A DNA stretch of 64,000 nt from UBA6918 sp040754425 (GTDB lineage Bacteria > Pseudomonadota > Gammaproteobacteria > Burkholderiales > Thiobacillaceae): the NCBI GenBank assembly GCA_040754425.1, contig JBFMCR010000001.1:1-64000 (forward strand), in the 5' to 3' direction. Position 1 is the stretch's first letter; each line of letters starts with the position of its first letter. Positions 15,966 to 23,939 of the stretch are shown here, in pieces. Both the position numbers and the translations under genes were made by a program. Below the pieces are notes generated by a model that saw only the letters and a program-made list of their open reading frames with translations, was not told where the DNA came from and searched no databases.

Positions 15966-16925
15966 TCACGCCGCGGGAACTCGGCAAAACGGCGTCTTGT
16001 CCAGCCCGGCCGGCAACGACCAGTTTGCCGCCGCCCAGTCCAGTATTTCGCTTCCCTTCGCGCCCGCAAGCGTTTCGTCCGGACGCTGCCCCAGAAAGCG
16101 CAGCGCGGCCAGCAGCGAAGGGCCGGCCCTATCGGTTTTGAGCGGCGCGGCCAGGGTCTGCTTGCTGAGTTTCCGGCCCGCCTCGTTCACCGCCACCGGC
16201 AAGTGCAGGTAGGCAGGCGTGGCGTAGCCCAAAAGCCTTTGCAGATGAATCTGCCGCGGCGTCGAAGCCAAGAGGTCGGCGCCGCGCACGACATGGGTGA
16301 CGCCCTGGTCATGGTCGTCCACCACCACCGCCAGCTGATAGGCGAAAAAGCCGTCCGCGCGCCTGATGACGAAATCGCCGATGTCGGCTTCCAGATTCTG
16401 GCAATGCCCGCCCTGCAGGCGGTCCTCGAAACAGACCGGCTGCGAATCGACGCGCACCCGCCAGGCGCGCGGCGTGCGCCCATGCAGACCGTTGCGGCAG
16501 GTGCCGGGATAGACCGGGCCCTCGATGCCGATTATGGAGGAATCGGCGATTTCGCTGCGCGAACAGGCGCAGGGATAGGCATGGCCGGCCTCGACAAGTC
16601 GGTCGAGTGCTGCCTGGTAAATTTCCTTGCGCCGGCTTTGATAGGCGACTTCGCCGTCCCACTCGAAACCATAGTCCTCCAGCACGCGCAGGATTTCGTC
16701 TGCATGCGCCTGGCGGCAGCGCGGCTCATCCAGGTCTTCCATGCGCAAGAGCCACCGGCCGCCGTGCGCGCGCGCATCGAGATGGCTGCCGACGGCGGCG
16801 ATGAGCGAGCCGAAATGCAGCGGCCCGGTGGGGGAAGGCGCGAAACGCCCAGTGTAGGTCGGTCGGCTCAGTTGCTGGCTGCTTTGTTTTCCGCGGCCAT
16901 GCGCGTGAGCTTCCAGCCCAGCCAT
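15966..16925 (-). CDS. gluQ: Glutamyl-Q tRNA(Asp) synthetase
   Basis: A paralogue of the GluRS catalytic domain that attaches glutamate to queuosine in the tRNA-Asp anticodon. The HIGH-type motif is in GRFAPSPTGPLHFGSL and the KMSKS-like site is RKLSKQT. Zinc-site cysteines occur in YPCACSR and YPGTCRN. There is no anticodon-binding domain. The only in-frame ATG (16925) overlaps the membrane-protein gene by 58 bases and has no Shine-Dalgarno. A CTG at 16871 overlaps that gene's stop as CTGA and would begin just before the conserved TYTGRFAPSPTG. The true start is uncertain. Confidence 0.88.
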   Translation of the reverse strand: MAGLEAHAHGRGKQSSQQLSRPTYTGRFAPSPTGPLHFGSLIAAVGSHLDARAHGGRWLLRMEDLDEPRCRQAHADEILRVLEDYGFEWDGEVAYQSRRKEIYQAALDRLVEAGHAYPCACSRSEIADSSIIGIEGPVYPGTCRNGLHGRTPRAWRVRVDSQPVCFEDRLQGGHCQNLEADIGDFVIRRADGFFAYQLAVVVDDHDQGVTHVVRGADLLASTPRQIHLQRLLGYATPAYLHLPVAVNEAGRKLSKQTLAAPLKTDRAGPSLLAALRFLGQRPDETLAGAKGSEILDWAAANWSLPAGLDKTPFCRVPAA

Positions 16926-17425
16926 AACGGCACGAGGTAGAGCATGGCGCTGCCGAGATAAGGCGGGAAATACTTCGCCACCGCGAGCGCGAAATCAGCC
17001 GCGTTCATGTCGCCCAGGGTATTGGAGAAGGCGAACCAGGTGGCGTTGGAAACGACGAAGGCGAGTGCAATCGCGGCGACGCTGGTGGCGGCATCGCGCA
17101 CGAAAGCGGGGCCGTCATGTTTGCCCAGCCTGCGCCCCGCCAGCCACAGCACGGCATAGGTCGGCAGCAGCCCCCAGTAGGCCGGAGTCAGGCACCAGCC
17201 GGCCTCCTCGGCAGTCTGCGCCGACAGCACGTCGGCGCCGAAGGCGACGGCAAACAGAATGGCAAAGCACTGCCAGCCGCCCAGCAGCATGCCGCCCAGC
17301 AGGAACACGGCGAGGCTGGCGTCGGGCAAGAGCTCGCTGGTACCGAAATGGCTCACGCGCGTGGCGGCCATGGCCAGCGCCAGAACCGTAAGCAGTAAAT
17401 GGCGGCGGGATGCGGGCATCTGCAT
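16868..17425 (-). CDS. Small integral membrane protein, possibly cofactor-uptake S-component-like
   Basis: A 185-residue hydrophobic protein with about five predicted membrane helices (LLLTVLALAMAATRV; LAVFLLGGMLLGGW; FAILFAVAFGADVL; GLLPTYAVLWLAG; VAAIALAFVVSNATWF; C-terminal LYLVPLWLGWKL). Segment spacing and small size resemble S-component-like transporters. Proximity to a cobalamin-riboswitch-controlled btuB hints at a vitamin link, but a CapA-like gene on the other strand separates them, so this is weak inference. The ATG at 17425 is preferred because GGAG lies 7 bases upstream. The stop overlaps the probable gluQ start. Confidence 0.65.
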   Translation of the reverse strand: MQMPASRRHLLLTVLALAMAATRVSHFGTSELLPDASLAVFLLGGMLLGGWQCFAILFAVAFGADVLSAQTAEEAGWCLTPAYWGLLPTYAVLWLAGRRLGKHDGPAFVRDAATSVAAIALAFVVSNATWFAFSNTLGDMNAADFALAVAKYFPPYLGSAMLYLVPLWLGWKLTRMAAENKAASN

Positions 17426-17522
17426 GTCGGGTCTCCAGTTGCGATTGCGCAATTGTAAGCCAGCGAGGTCTGCGCTTCATCATCTATGTTGAAAGTGCAA
17501 ACCTTTTCCGGCAAGGAAATCC

Positions 17523-18647
17523 ATGGCGGCCAATGGCAAGGGCGACACCGTGCGGCTGTTTCTGGCGGGCGACGTGATGTGCGGACGCGGCATCGACCAG
17601 ATCCTGCCGCACCCGGCCGACCCGCGCATTTACGAGGACTATCTCAAATCCGCGCAGGACTACGTGGCCTTGTCGGAAAAGCGCTTCGGCACCCTGAAGC
17701 TGCCTGTGGATTATGCCTACCCGTGGGGCGATGCGCTGGCGGAACTCGAACGCCAGGCGCCGGATTTTCGCATCATCAACCTGGAAACCGCCGTCACCGC
17801 GCGCGGCGAGCCCTGGCCGGGCAAGGGCATCCACTATCGCATGCACCCTGCCAACCTGCCTTTTCTTGCCGCCGCCAGGCCCGACTGTTGCATCCTGGCC
17901 AACAACCATGTGCTGGACTGGGGTTACCGGGGTTTTGCCGAGACCCTGGACGCATTGAACCGGGCCGGGCTGAAATTCGCCGGCGCCGGCGACAACGCCG
18001 CTGCCGCATCCCGGCCCGCACTGCTGCAACGGCATGGGCAAAGCGTGCTGGTCTTCGCCTGGGGCTTGGCCAGCAGCGGCGTGCCGGGCGAGTGGGCGGC
18101 CACTGCGAATCACGCCGGCATCAATTTTCTGCCGGACCTGTCGGCCGCCAGCCTGGAAAAAATTGCCGCTGCGGTGCGCGCAGCGAAACGTCCCGGCGAC
18201 ATCGCCGTGGCTTCGCTGCACTGGGGCAGCAACTGGGGCTACGGCATTCCCGCAGAGCAGCGCGCATTCGCCCATGCCCTCGTCGACGAGGCCGGCATCG
18301 ATGTGGTGTACGGCCACTCCAGCCATCATCCGCGCCCGATAGAGGTTCATCACGGCAAACTCATCCTTTATGGTTGCGGCGACCTCATCAACGACTACGA
18401 AGGCATCGGCGGTTACGCCATGTTTCGCGGCGAACTCGGGCTGATGCACTTCGCCACGCTCGGCCGCGGCGGGCGGTTGCAGCAGCTCGTCATGCGCCCC
18501 GTGACGCGGCGGCGGCTGCGCCTCAATACATCGTCGGCGGAAGAGGGCGGCTGGCTGGCGGAAAAAATGAATGCGGAATGCGCGCGCCTGGGCAGCGGGG
18601 TCGCGCTTGCCCCCGATCTCACGCTGCAATTGCACTGGCAGAGCTGA
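17523..18647 (+). CDS. CapA-family (PGA_cap) metallophosphatase-like protein
   Basis: A 374-residue protein of the CapA family, named from poly-gamma-glutamate capsule synthesis but broadly distributed. Metal-ligand segments of the calcineurin-like fold are visible: FLAGDVMCGRGID near the start, INLETAVTARG, LANNHVLDWGYRG, SLHWGSNWG and YGHSSHHPRPIEVHHGK. AAGGAAATCC precedes the ATG. No signal peptide is seen. No capB/capC partners are nearby, so a capsule role is not supported. It is convergent with btuB, with three bases between the stops. Confidence 0.85.
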   Translation: MAANGKGDTVRLFLAGDVMCGRGIDQILPHPADPRIYEDYLKSAQDYVALSEKRFGTLKLPVDYAYPWGDALAELERQAPDFRIINLETAVTARGEPWPGKGIHYRMHPANLPFLAAARPDCCILANNHVLDWGYRGFAETLDALNRAGLKFAGAGDNAAAASRPALLQRHGQSVLVFAWGLASSGVPGEWAATANHAGINFLPDLSAASLEKIAAAVRAAKRPGDIAVASLHWGSNWGYGIPAEQRAFAHALVDEAGIDVVYGHSSHHPRPIEVHHGKLILYGCGDLINDYEGIGGYAMFRGELGLMHFATLGRGGRLQQLVMRPVTRRRLRLNTSSAEEGGWLAEKMNAECARLGSGVALAPDLTLQLHWQS

Positions 18648-18650
18648 TCC

Positions 18651-20504
18651 CTATTTCGGCGTGTAGGCCAGCTCCAGGCGCAAAGCCCGGCCCTGCGTGG
18701 CGTAGCCGTGCACCAGCGCATAATCCGCATCCAGCGCATTGACCAGACGCGCGCCCAGTTTCCAGTCCGGCGCCAGCGCGTAGTCCGCGCCGAGATTGAG
18801 CACCGCATAGCCCGGCACGCTGGCGCGCGCGAACGTGGTGGCATGCACATCGGGGTGCGAGCCCGAGGCGACCACCTCGGCCTGCCAGCCGAGTTTTCCC
18901 ACGCGATCCGACAGCGCAAGGCTGCCAAAGCGCTGCGCCCGCCGCAGCAGGGACTGGCCGGTATCGGCATCCTCGGGGTTTTGCGCCGTGAACGCGGCGC
19001 GCGCATTCAGGCCCGCGAGCTTGCCGTACCAGGACAGTTCGAGGCCGCGGTTTCGCGCCTTGCCGATATTGACGTTGGTCGGCCACACATAGGCGATCAG
19101 ATCCTCGGTGCGCGTGGCGAACAGCATGGCCTGCAGCAGCTGGCCGCCAGCCGCATAATTGAGGCCCAGCTCGGCGCTTTGCGAACGCTCGGGCTTCAAG
19201 GCCGGATTGCCGCCCCAGATCGCGGGCAGATACAGTTCGTTGAAAGTGGGCGCCTTGAAGGCCGTGGCCAGCGCGGCATGCGCCTTGAGCGCAGGCGTGA
19301 ATGCGTAGCCGTAGGCCGCGCGGCCCGTGCCGTGGCCGCCGAAGTCGCTGTAATGGTCATGGCGCAGGCTCAGGTCGACATCGTGCGCGCCGAAGCGCAG
19401 GCCCGCGCCGGCATAGGCGCTCACCGCCCGGCGTTCCGTTTCGGTGTACAGCATGCTGCTGGCAAGCGCCTGTTCCTGTGCTTCCGCACCAAAGCGCAGC
19501 ACGTGGCCGCCCATGGCCAGGGTGTTTTCCCAGGAGAGCTGGTCGATGCGGGTGTGGTAGCGATCCTTGGCAATGCCGTTCAAGTCGCTGTCCAGTTCGT
19601 CCTCGCTGCGCCCCAGCGTCAGCCGCATCTGCCAGTCGTCGCCGGGCCTGCCCTCGAGGTAGGCGGAATAGGCGGCAAGGTCCTGATCGGAATGGTTGGC
19701 AAAACTGCCGTCGAGTTCGATGCCCGCGCGGCTTTCGCGCGCCGACAGGCCCCAGGACAGGCGCTCGCCGAGTTCCTGGCTCAGGTGAAAGTTGTAATGC
19801 GTATTGCGAGTCGTGTCCTTGTCGGCGTCGGCCGGCAGATAGCTGTTCCAGGGATCGATCGCGGGATCGTCGCTGGCATAGCGTTTTTTCACCGCGGAGA
19901 AACCGCCGCTTTCGGTGTGGCCGGCGGAAAACTCCAGCCGCAGGCCGGGCTCGAGCTCGCCGCCGATGCCGGCATTGAGGTTTCCAAACGCGTCCGTCCC
20001 CAGCCCTGCGGTAAAGCGCGGCCTGGGTCGTCCGCGCCCTTGGCGCGTGAAAATGCGGATCACGCCGCCGATGGCTTCGGAGCCGTAGACACTGGACACG
20101 TTGCCGCGCACGATCTCGATGCGCTCGATGTCGTCGAGAGACAAATGTTCGATTGCCGTAGTGCCGGCGGAAACCGAATTCACCCGCAGGCCGTCGACCA
20201 GCACCAGGGTATGGTCGGACTCGGCCCCTCTCAATCGAACGGCCGTCTGCGCGCCGAAGCCGCCGGTCTGGGATATCTCCACCCCGGGCAGGCCACGCAG
20301 CAAGGTCGGCAGATCGGCGGCCGCGGAGTCCTCGATGTCGCCGCGGGTCAGCACGGTGGCGGCCGCCAGCGTATCGGTGAGTTTTTGCGGCGCGCGCGTG
20401 GGAGTAACGATGATTTCGTCGCCGATGAAAACCGGCACGTCTTCGGCCTGGACGACATGGGCCAAGCCGAGCGCTGCGGCGAGCGCAGTGGTGCGAATCA
20501 GCAT
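18651..20504 (-). CDS. btuB: TonB-dependent cobalamin receptor BtuB-like
   Basis: Outer-membrane active transporter of 617 residues: signal peptide (1-20, cut after VVQA), TonB box DEIIVTPTRAP, plug domain (about 40-155; LRGAESDHTLVLVDGLRVN) and a 22-strand barrel to the C-terminus. Assignment to cobalamin rests on the BtuB-like plug and the cobalamin riboswitch in its leader. GGAAG lies about 11 bases upstream of the ATG. The C-terminal ELAYTPK lacks the usual final aromatic residue, a minor oddity. Confidence 0.9.
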   Translation of the reverse strand: MLIRTTALAAALGLAHVVQAEDVPVFIGDEIIVTPTRAPQKLTDTLAAATVLTRGDIEDSAAADLPTLLRGLPGVEISQTGGFGAQTAVRLRGAESDHTLVLVDGLRVNSVSAGTTAIEHLSLDDIERIEIVRGNVSSVYGSEAIGGVIRIFTRQGRGRPRPRFTAGLGTDAFGNLNAGIGGELEPGLRLEFSAGHTESGGFSAVKKRYASDDPAIDPWNSYLPADADKDTTRNTHYNFHLSQELGERLSWGLSARESRAGIELDGSFANHSDQDLAAYSAYLEGRPGDDWQMRLTLGRSEDELDSDLNGIAKDRYHTRIDQLSWENTLAMGGHVLRFGAEAQEQALASSMLYTETERRAVSAYAGAGLRFGAHDVDLSLRHDHYSDFGGHGTGRAAYGYAFTPALKAHAALATAFKAPTFNELYLPAIWGGNPALKPERSQSAELGLNYAAGGQLLQAMLFATRTEDLIAYVWPTNVNIGKARNRGLELSWYGKLAGLNARAAFTAQNPEDADTGQSLLRRAQRFGSLALSDRVGKLGWQAEVVASGSHPDVHATTFARASVPGYAVLNLGADYALAPDWKLGARLVNALDADYALVHGYATQGRALRLELAYTPK

Positions 20505-20530
20505 GATGATGAGTGCTTCCTGTTTTCGCG

Positions 20531-20546
20531 CCAGGGTCCCCGCTGG
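20531..20546 (-). other. Leader hairpin next to the btuB ribosome-binding site
   Basis: CGCCAG/CTGGCG form a small stem between the riboswitch core and the btuB Shine-Dalgarno. It is a candidate expression-platform element that could sequester the translation start in the cobalamin-bound state; this is inference. Confidence 0.4.
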
Positions 20547-20569
20547 CGGGTTGAAGGGCCGTCGTCATG

Positions 20570-20757
20570 ACGGTTTCAGGCCGGTATCCGGGCTTGCAGG
20601 ATTTGATGCGCCGCCTTCCCGGGAGATTTCCCAGTGGCGTGTGGGCGCATCCGCGCCTGCTGACCGTTGCGGGGGCAGCACAGGATTCACGCGCGTGTCC
20701 GCACATTCACCTGTTTCCCGTTCAACCCCGCCGCGTGAAGTCGGCCGGGGCACCTGA
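20570..20757 (-). promoter_or_regulatory. Cobalamin riboswitch
   Basis: Read on the minus strand, the leader has the conserved cobalamin-riboswitch blocks in order: AGGTGCCCCGG, GGGAAACAGGTG, the B12 box region GCTGCCCCCGCAACGGT, the CACTGGGAAATCTCCCGGGAAGG segment in outline, and AAGCCCGGATACCGGCCTG. It begins about 250 bases and ends about 65 bases before btuB and should repress it when adenosylcobalamin is plentiful. Confidence 0.93.
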
Positions 20758-20813
20758 AGCGCGCATTCTAGCGCAGATGACAAAAACCCAGGCGGATGGG
20801 TTATAGTTTTCTC

Positions 20814-21008
20814 ATGCAAAAAGAACTGGATTCCCTGGCAGAGAAAATCCGGCTCGCTTCCGAGCTTTGCCAGCGCCTGCGCCGCGAAAACCAGAACCTG
20901 CGCCAGGAACTTGCCGCCTCCCAGCAGAAGGTGAAACTGATGAGCGCCAGGCTGGACGAAGCCAAATCCCGGGTCGAATCCCTCATCGACAGCCTGCCTG
21001 CCCAATGA
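20814..21008 (+). CDS. Short coiled-coil protein, ZapB-like (TIGR02449 type)
   Basis: A 64-residue, almost entirely coiled-coil protein (MQKELDSLAEKIRLASE onwards, heptads of Leu/Ile with many Glu/Arg/Gln). Proteins of this size and position upstream of zapA are conserved in beta- and gammaproteobacteria and are thought to act in cell division like ZapB. The stop overlaps the zapA ATG (ATGA), indicating coupling. An ATG 18 bases upstream (20796) is an alternative; the TATAGT at 20802 may be a -10 element that would favour the start I chose. Confidence 0.75.
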   Translation: MQKELDSLAEKIRLASELCQRLRRENQNLRQELAASQQKVKLMSARLDEAKSRVESLIDSLPAQ

Positions 21009-21319
21009 CCATCCCGCGCACCATCGAGATCAGCCTGCTGGGGCGCACGTTCAAGGTTCCCTGCAGCAAGGAAGAGGAGCCGCAGCTCATCGCGGCGGTG
21101 GAATACCTCGACGGCAAGATGCGCGAGATTCGCGAAAACAGCAAGGCCATCGGGGTGGAACGCATCGCCATGATGGCGGGCCTCAACATCGCGCACGAGC
21201 TGCTCACGTCCGGCGGCGGCGCGAGCCGGGAACCCGAGTACCGCGAAAGACTCGCGGCCATGGAAGCGGAACTGGACCGCGCGCTGGCCGACCAGGACCA
21301 TCTCTTCGGTCAGCCCTGA
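21005..21319 (+). CDS. zapA: Cell division protein ZapA
   Basis: A 104-residue FtsZ-bundling protein. The N-terminal beta domain (TIEISLLGRTFKVPCSKEEEPQL) and the C-terminal coiled coil (REPEYRERLAAMEAELDRAL) match ZapA in order and length. It starts in the ATGA overlap with the upstream ZapB-like gene. The downstream order zapA-6S RNA-ygfA is a well-known conserved block. Confidence 0.9.
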   Translation: MTIPRTIEISLLGRTFKVPCSKEEEPQLIAAVEYLDGKMREIRENSKAIGVERIAMMAGLNIAHELLTSGGGASREPEYRERLAAMEAELDRALADQDHLFGQP

Positions 21320-21349
21320 TTTCCTTTCCTCATCGCCCCGGGCTTCTGC

Positions 21350-21355
21350 TACACT
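21350..21355 (+). promoter_or_regulatory. -10 element of the 6S RNA gene
   Basis: TACACT lies about 7 bases upstream of the predicted 6S RNA 5' end. The -35 region is not obvious. Confidence 0.5.
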
Positions 21356-21361
21356 TTGTTC

Positions 21362-21542
21362 GCCCCCTGCGGTGTTCGAGTTTGTCTGCAATTTCTCTGA
21401 ACCAATGCATACGTGCAAGGCCGCGGCCGATTCCGATGTGGGCGTGCGCGCAACACGTCTTGTGCGCCCGAAGCATCTCAGGCTGCAGCCATCTTGAACC
21501 CAGGTTCAAGAGTCCGCCGGCAAGCACGGCACAGGCGGGGGG
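21362..21542 (+). ncRNA. ssrS: 6S RNA
   Basis: About 180 bases between zapA and ygfA with the family landmarks: 5' GCCCCCTGCGGTGTTCG, a central single-stranded region, the 3' segment TTGAACCCAGGTTCAAGAG (closing hairpin) and 3' GCACGGCACAGGCGGGG, which pairs back to the 5' end. 6S RNA mimics an open promoter and sequesters sigma-70 RNA polymerase in stationary phase. Ends are estimated from the terminal pairing. Confidence 0.87.
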
Positions 21543-21562
21543 TTTATCTTCCGGTTAAAAAG

Positions 21563-21735
21563 CTTTGAACGCAGAGGCGCAGAGAGAACCCCAAAGCATT
21601 TACAGGGAGGTATGGGGGGGTAAGGGAGGAAACAAGGACTACTCCCACACCTCTCTTAACCTCCCTGTTGTGGAGTTTTTTCTCTGCGTCTGTGCATTCC
21701 ACTTGCCTTTTGCTTTTCCCGTGCGCCCCGTGGTT
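21563..21735. repeat. Hairpin element H (nested, two word families)
   Basis: The outer arms are GAACGCAGAGGCGCAGAGAG (21567 on) and TTTCTCTGCGTCTGTGCATTCC (to 21700). The inner arms are ACAGGGAGGTATGG...TAAGGGAGG (21602 on) and CCTCTCTTAACCTCCCTGTTGT (to about 21671). It fills the gap between 6S RNA and ygfA. The inner arm is the same word family as elements B and I. Confidence 0.75.
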
Positions 21736-21752
21736 AAACTGATTTTTCCAGG

Positions 21753-22340
21753 ATGAAAAGGCTGGACAAGAAATCCCTGCGCAAACGGGCGCGCGCCGCA
21801 CGCGCCGCGCTGACGCCAGAGTATCGCCGCTTCGCGGAGCGCCAGGCCCTGCGACACGCCTTGCGCGCCGGGCTGTTTCTGAAGGGCCGCCGCTGGAGCT
21901 TCTACTTCCCCATGGGCGAGGAATTCGACGTGCTGCCGCTCCTCAATCAGGCGCTGCACATGGGCAAGGACTGCTACCTGCCCATCACCGCCCAGCGCAT
22001 CGCGCGGCCCTTGCGCTTTGCCAGGCTCGACGGCCGCCACGGCTTGACCCACAACCGCTACGACATCATCGAACCGCATGCGCGCCGACTGCTGAATGCG
22101 CGCTGGCTCGACGTGATGCTGCTGCCGCTGGTGGGTTTCGACAACCAGGGGCGCCGCCTGGGCATGGGCGGCGGCTATTACGATGCGACGCTCGCCTACC
22201 TGCGCAGCCGCCGCCGCTGGCGCAAGCCGCTCCTGGTGGGCGTGGCCTACGCCTGCCAGGAACTGAAAGAAGTGCCGGCCGAACCCTGGGACGTGCACCT
22301 CGACATGATCCTGACCGAAAAAGGGCTGATTCGGTTTTGA
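21753..22340 (+). CDS. ygfA: 5-formyltetrahydrofolate cyclo-ligase family protein
   Basis: A 195-residue enzyme of the MTHFS family converting 5-formyl-THF to 5,10-methenyl-THF with ATP. The N-terminal KKSLRKRARAARAAL helix and the conserved C-terminal segment RLGMGGGYYDATLAYL are diagnostic. Its position downstream of zapA and 6S RNA is the usual one; in E. coli the two are co-transcribed. Confidence 0.92.
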   Translation: MKRLDKKSLRKRARAARAALTPEYRRFAERQALRHALRAGLFLKGRRWSFYFPMGEEFDVLPLLNQALHMGKDCYLPITAQRIARPLRFARLDGRHGLTHNRYDIIEPHARRLLNARWLDVMLLPLVGFDNQGRRLGMGGGYYDATLAYLRSRRRWRKPLLVGVAYACQELKEVPAEPWDVHLDMILTEKGLIRF

Positions 22341-22370
22341 GCCGCGGCCGCCTTCAGGAAAAAAACATTG

Positions 22371-22528
22371 ACCGCGGAGTTCGCGGAGTGCGCAGAGGAA
22401 ACCTCAAAGCGTCTACAGGGAGGGAAGGGAGGATAAGAGAGAAACAATGTCGTACCCCCTTGCCTCCCTTAACCTCTTTGTGAATAACGATTTTTTCTTT
22501 CCTCTGCGCACTCCGCGAACTCCGCGGT
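22371..22528. repeat. Hairpin element I (31-bp perfect outer inverted repeat)
   Basis: 22371-22401 and 22498-22528 are perfect reverse complements over 31 bases. Each is built of 9-mers ending in GGAG or AGAG (ACCGCGGAG-TTCGCGGAG-TGCGCAGAG). Inside is a second, imperfect pair (ACAGGGAGGGAAGGGAGG, then CTTGCCTCCCTTAACCTC), related to B and H. It fills the ygfA-agcS gap. Confidence 0.9.
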
Positions 22529-22610
22529 AAACACCCGGACGCAGCGGCGACCCGGCCCTCTTCCGGAATATCCCGTTATACTCCCGCAAAACAACGGGGA
22601 GAAACGCGTC

Positions 22611-23933
22611 ATGCAGGCCATCGAATCGCTGGTTTCCACTTTGTCGGGCTGGGTGTGGGGGCCGCCCATGCTGATCCTGCTGGTCGGCACCGGCATTTAT
22701 CTCACTGTCCTGTTGAAGGGCATGCAGTTCCGCGTCCTGGGTCACGCCTTCAAACTGGTGTTCGACAAGGAACGCGGACACCTGGGCGACATCAGCCATT
22801 TCGCCGCGCTGATGACCGCACTCGCGGCCACGGTCGGCATCGGCAACATCGTCGGCGTGGCCACCGCCATCACCCTGGGCGGGCCGGGCGCGGTGTTCTG
22901 GATGTGGATGACCGGCCTCGTGGGCATGGCGACCAAGTACTCGGAGGCGGTGCTGGCGGTGAAATACCGCGAGCATGGCGAGCATGGCATGCGCGGCGGC
23001 CCCATGTACTACCTCGCCAAGGGCTGCAACCTGCCCACGCTGGGCTGGCTGTTTGCGCTGTTCACGGCACTCGCCGCCTTCGGCATCGGCAACATGACCC
23101 AGGCCAACGCCGTGTCCGGCATTTTCGATTCCGTGTTCAACATTGAACCCTGGGTTACCGGCGTCGTGCTGACCCTGCTCACCGGCCTGGTGATCCTGGG
23201 CGGCATCAAGTCCATCGGCCGCTTCACCTCTGTCCTGGTGCCGTTCATGATCCTCGGCTACGTGGTGGCGGCGCTCATCGTGCTGGCCATGAACGCGAGC
23301 GAGATCCCGCATGCGCTTTATCTGATTTTCTACCATGCCTTCAACCCCATTGCGGCGGGCGGCGGCTTCGCCGGCGCGGCGGTGGCGGCCGCCATCCGCT
23401 ACGGCGTGGCGCGCGGCGTGTTCTCCAACGAGTCCGGCCTCGGCTCGGCGCCCATCGCCGCCGCTGCCGCGCGCACCAGCGACCCGGTCAAGCAGGCGCT
23501 GGTTTCCATGACCCAGACCTTCATCGACACCCTGGTGGTGTGCAGCATGACCGCGCTGGTGATCCTCACCGCCACACCGTGGACCGAAGGCGTGGGCGCG
23601 GCGCAGTTGACCAGCGCGAGCTTCGCCGAAACCCTGGGCTCAGGCGGCGAAATCCTCGTTGCCATCGCCACCGCGCTGTTCGCCTACTCCACCCTGCTCG
23701 GCTGGAGCTATTACGGCGAAAAGGCGATCGAATATCTGGCCGGCGCGCGTTCCATCCGCATCTACCGCGTGGTGTTCGTGTCGGCCGTGATCGTCGGCGC
23801 CATGATGAAGCTCGAGTTCGTGTGGAATTTCTCCGACCTCATGAACGGACTGATGGCCATCCCCAACCTGATCGCGCTCTTGATGCTGTCCAGGATCGTG
23901 AAGCAGGAAACCGACCGCTACTTCGGCAAGTAA
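22611..23933 (+). CDS. Sodium:alanine/glycine symporter (AGCS family)
   Basis: A 440-residue inner-membrane amino-acid:Na+ symporter with about 10-11 helices. Family signatures include GTGIYLTVLLKGMQF near the N-terminus, ALAATVGIGNIVGVATAI, GGPGAVFWMWMTGLVGMA and GVFSNESGLGSAPIAAA. AACGGGGAGAA precedes the ATG by about 10 bases. The stop is followed after 6 bases by the ATG of the next sodium-coupled transporter. Confidence 0.9.
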   Translation: MQAIESLVSTLSGWVWGPPMLILLVGTGIYLTVLLKGMQFRVLGHAFKLVFDKERGHLGDISHFAALMTALAATVGIGNIVGVATAITLGGPGAVFWMWMTGLVGMATKYSEAVLAVKYREHGEHGMRGGPMYYLAKGCNLPTLGWLFALFTALAAFGIGNMTQANAVSGIFDSVFNIEPWVTGVVLTLLTGLVILGGIKSIGRFTSVLVPFMILGYVVAALIVLAMNASEIPHALYLIFYHAFNPIAAGGGFAGAAVAAAIRYGVARGVFSNESGLGSAPIAAAAARTSDPVKQALVSMTQTFIDTLVVCSMTALVILTATPWTEGVGAAQLTSASFAETLGSGGEILVAIATALFAYSTLLGWSYYGEKAIEYLAGARSIRIYRVVFVSAVIVGAMMKLEFVWNFSDLMNGLMAIPNLIALLMLSRIVKQETDRYFGK

Positions 23934-23939
23934 ACCGTG

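Noticed and set aside
17523..18647. Capsule biosynthesis locus
   Set aside because: Only a CapA-like gene is present, without capB, capC or other polymer genes.
2303..22528. CRISPR array or tandem-repeat satellite explanation for the short repeated words
   Set aside because: The words are degenerate, contiguous and arranged as facing arms. There are no equal-length unique spacers and no cas genes.
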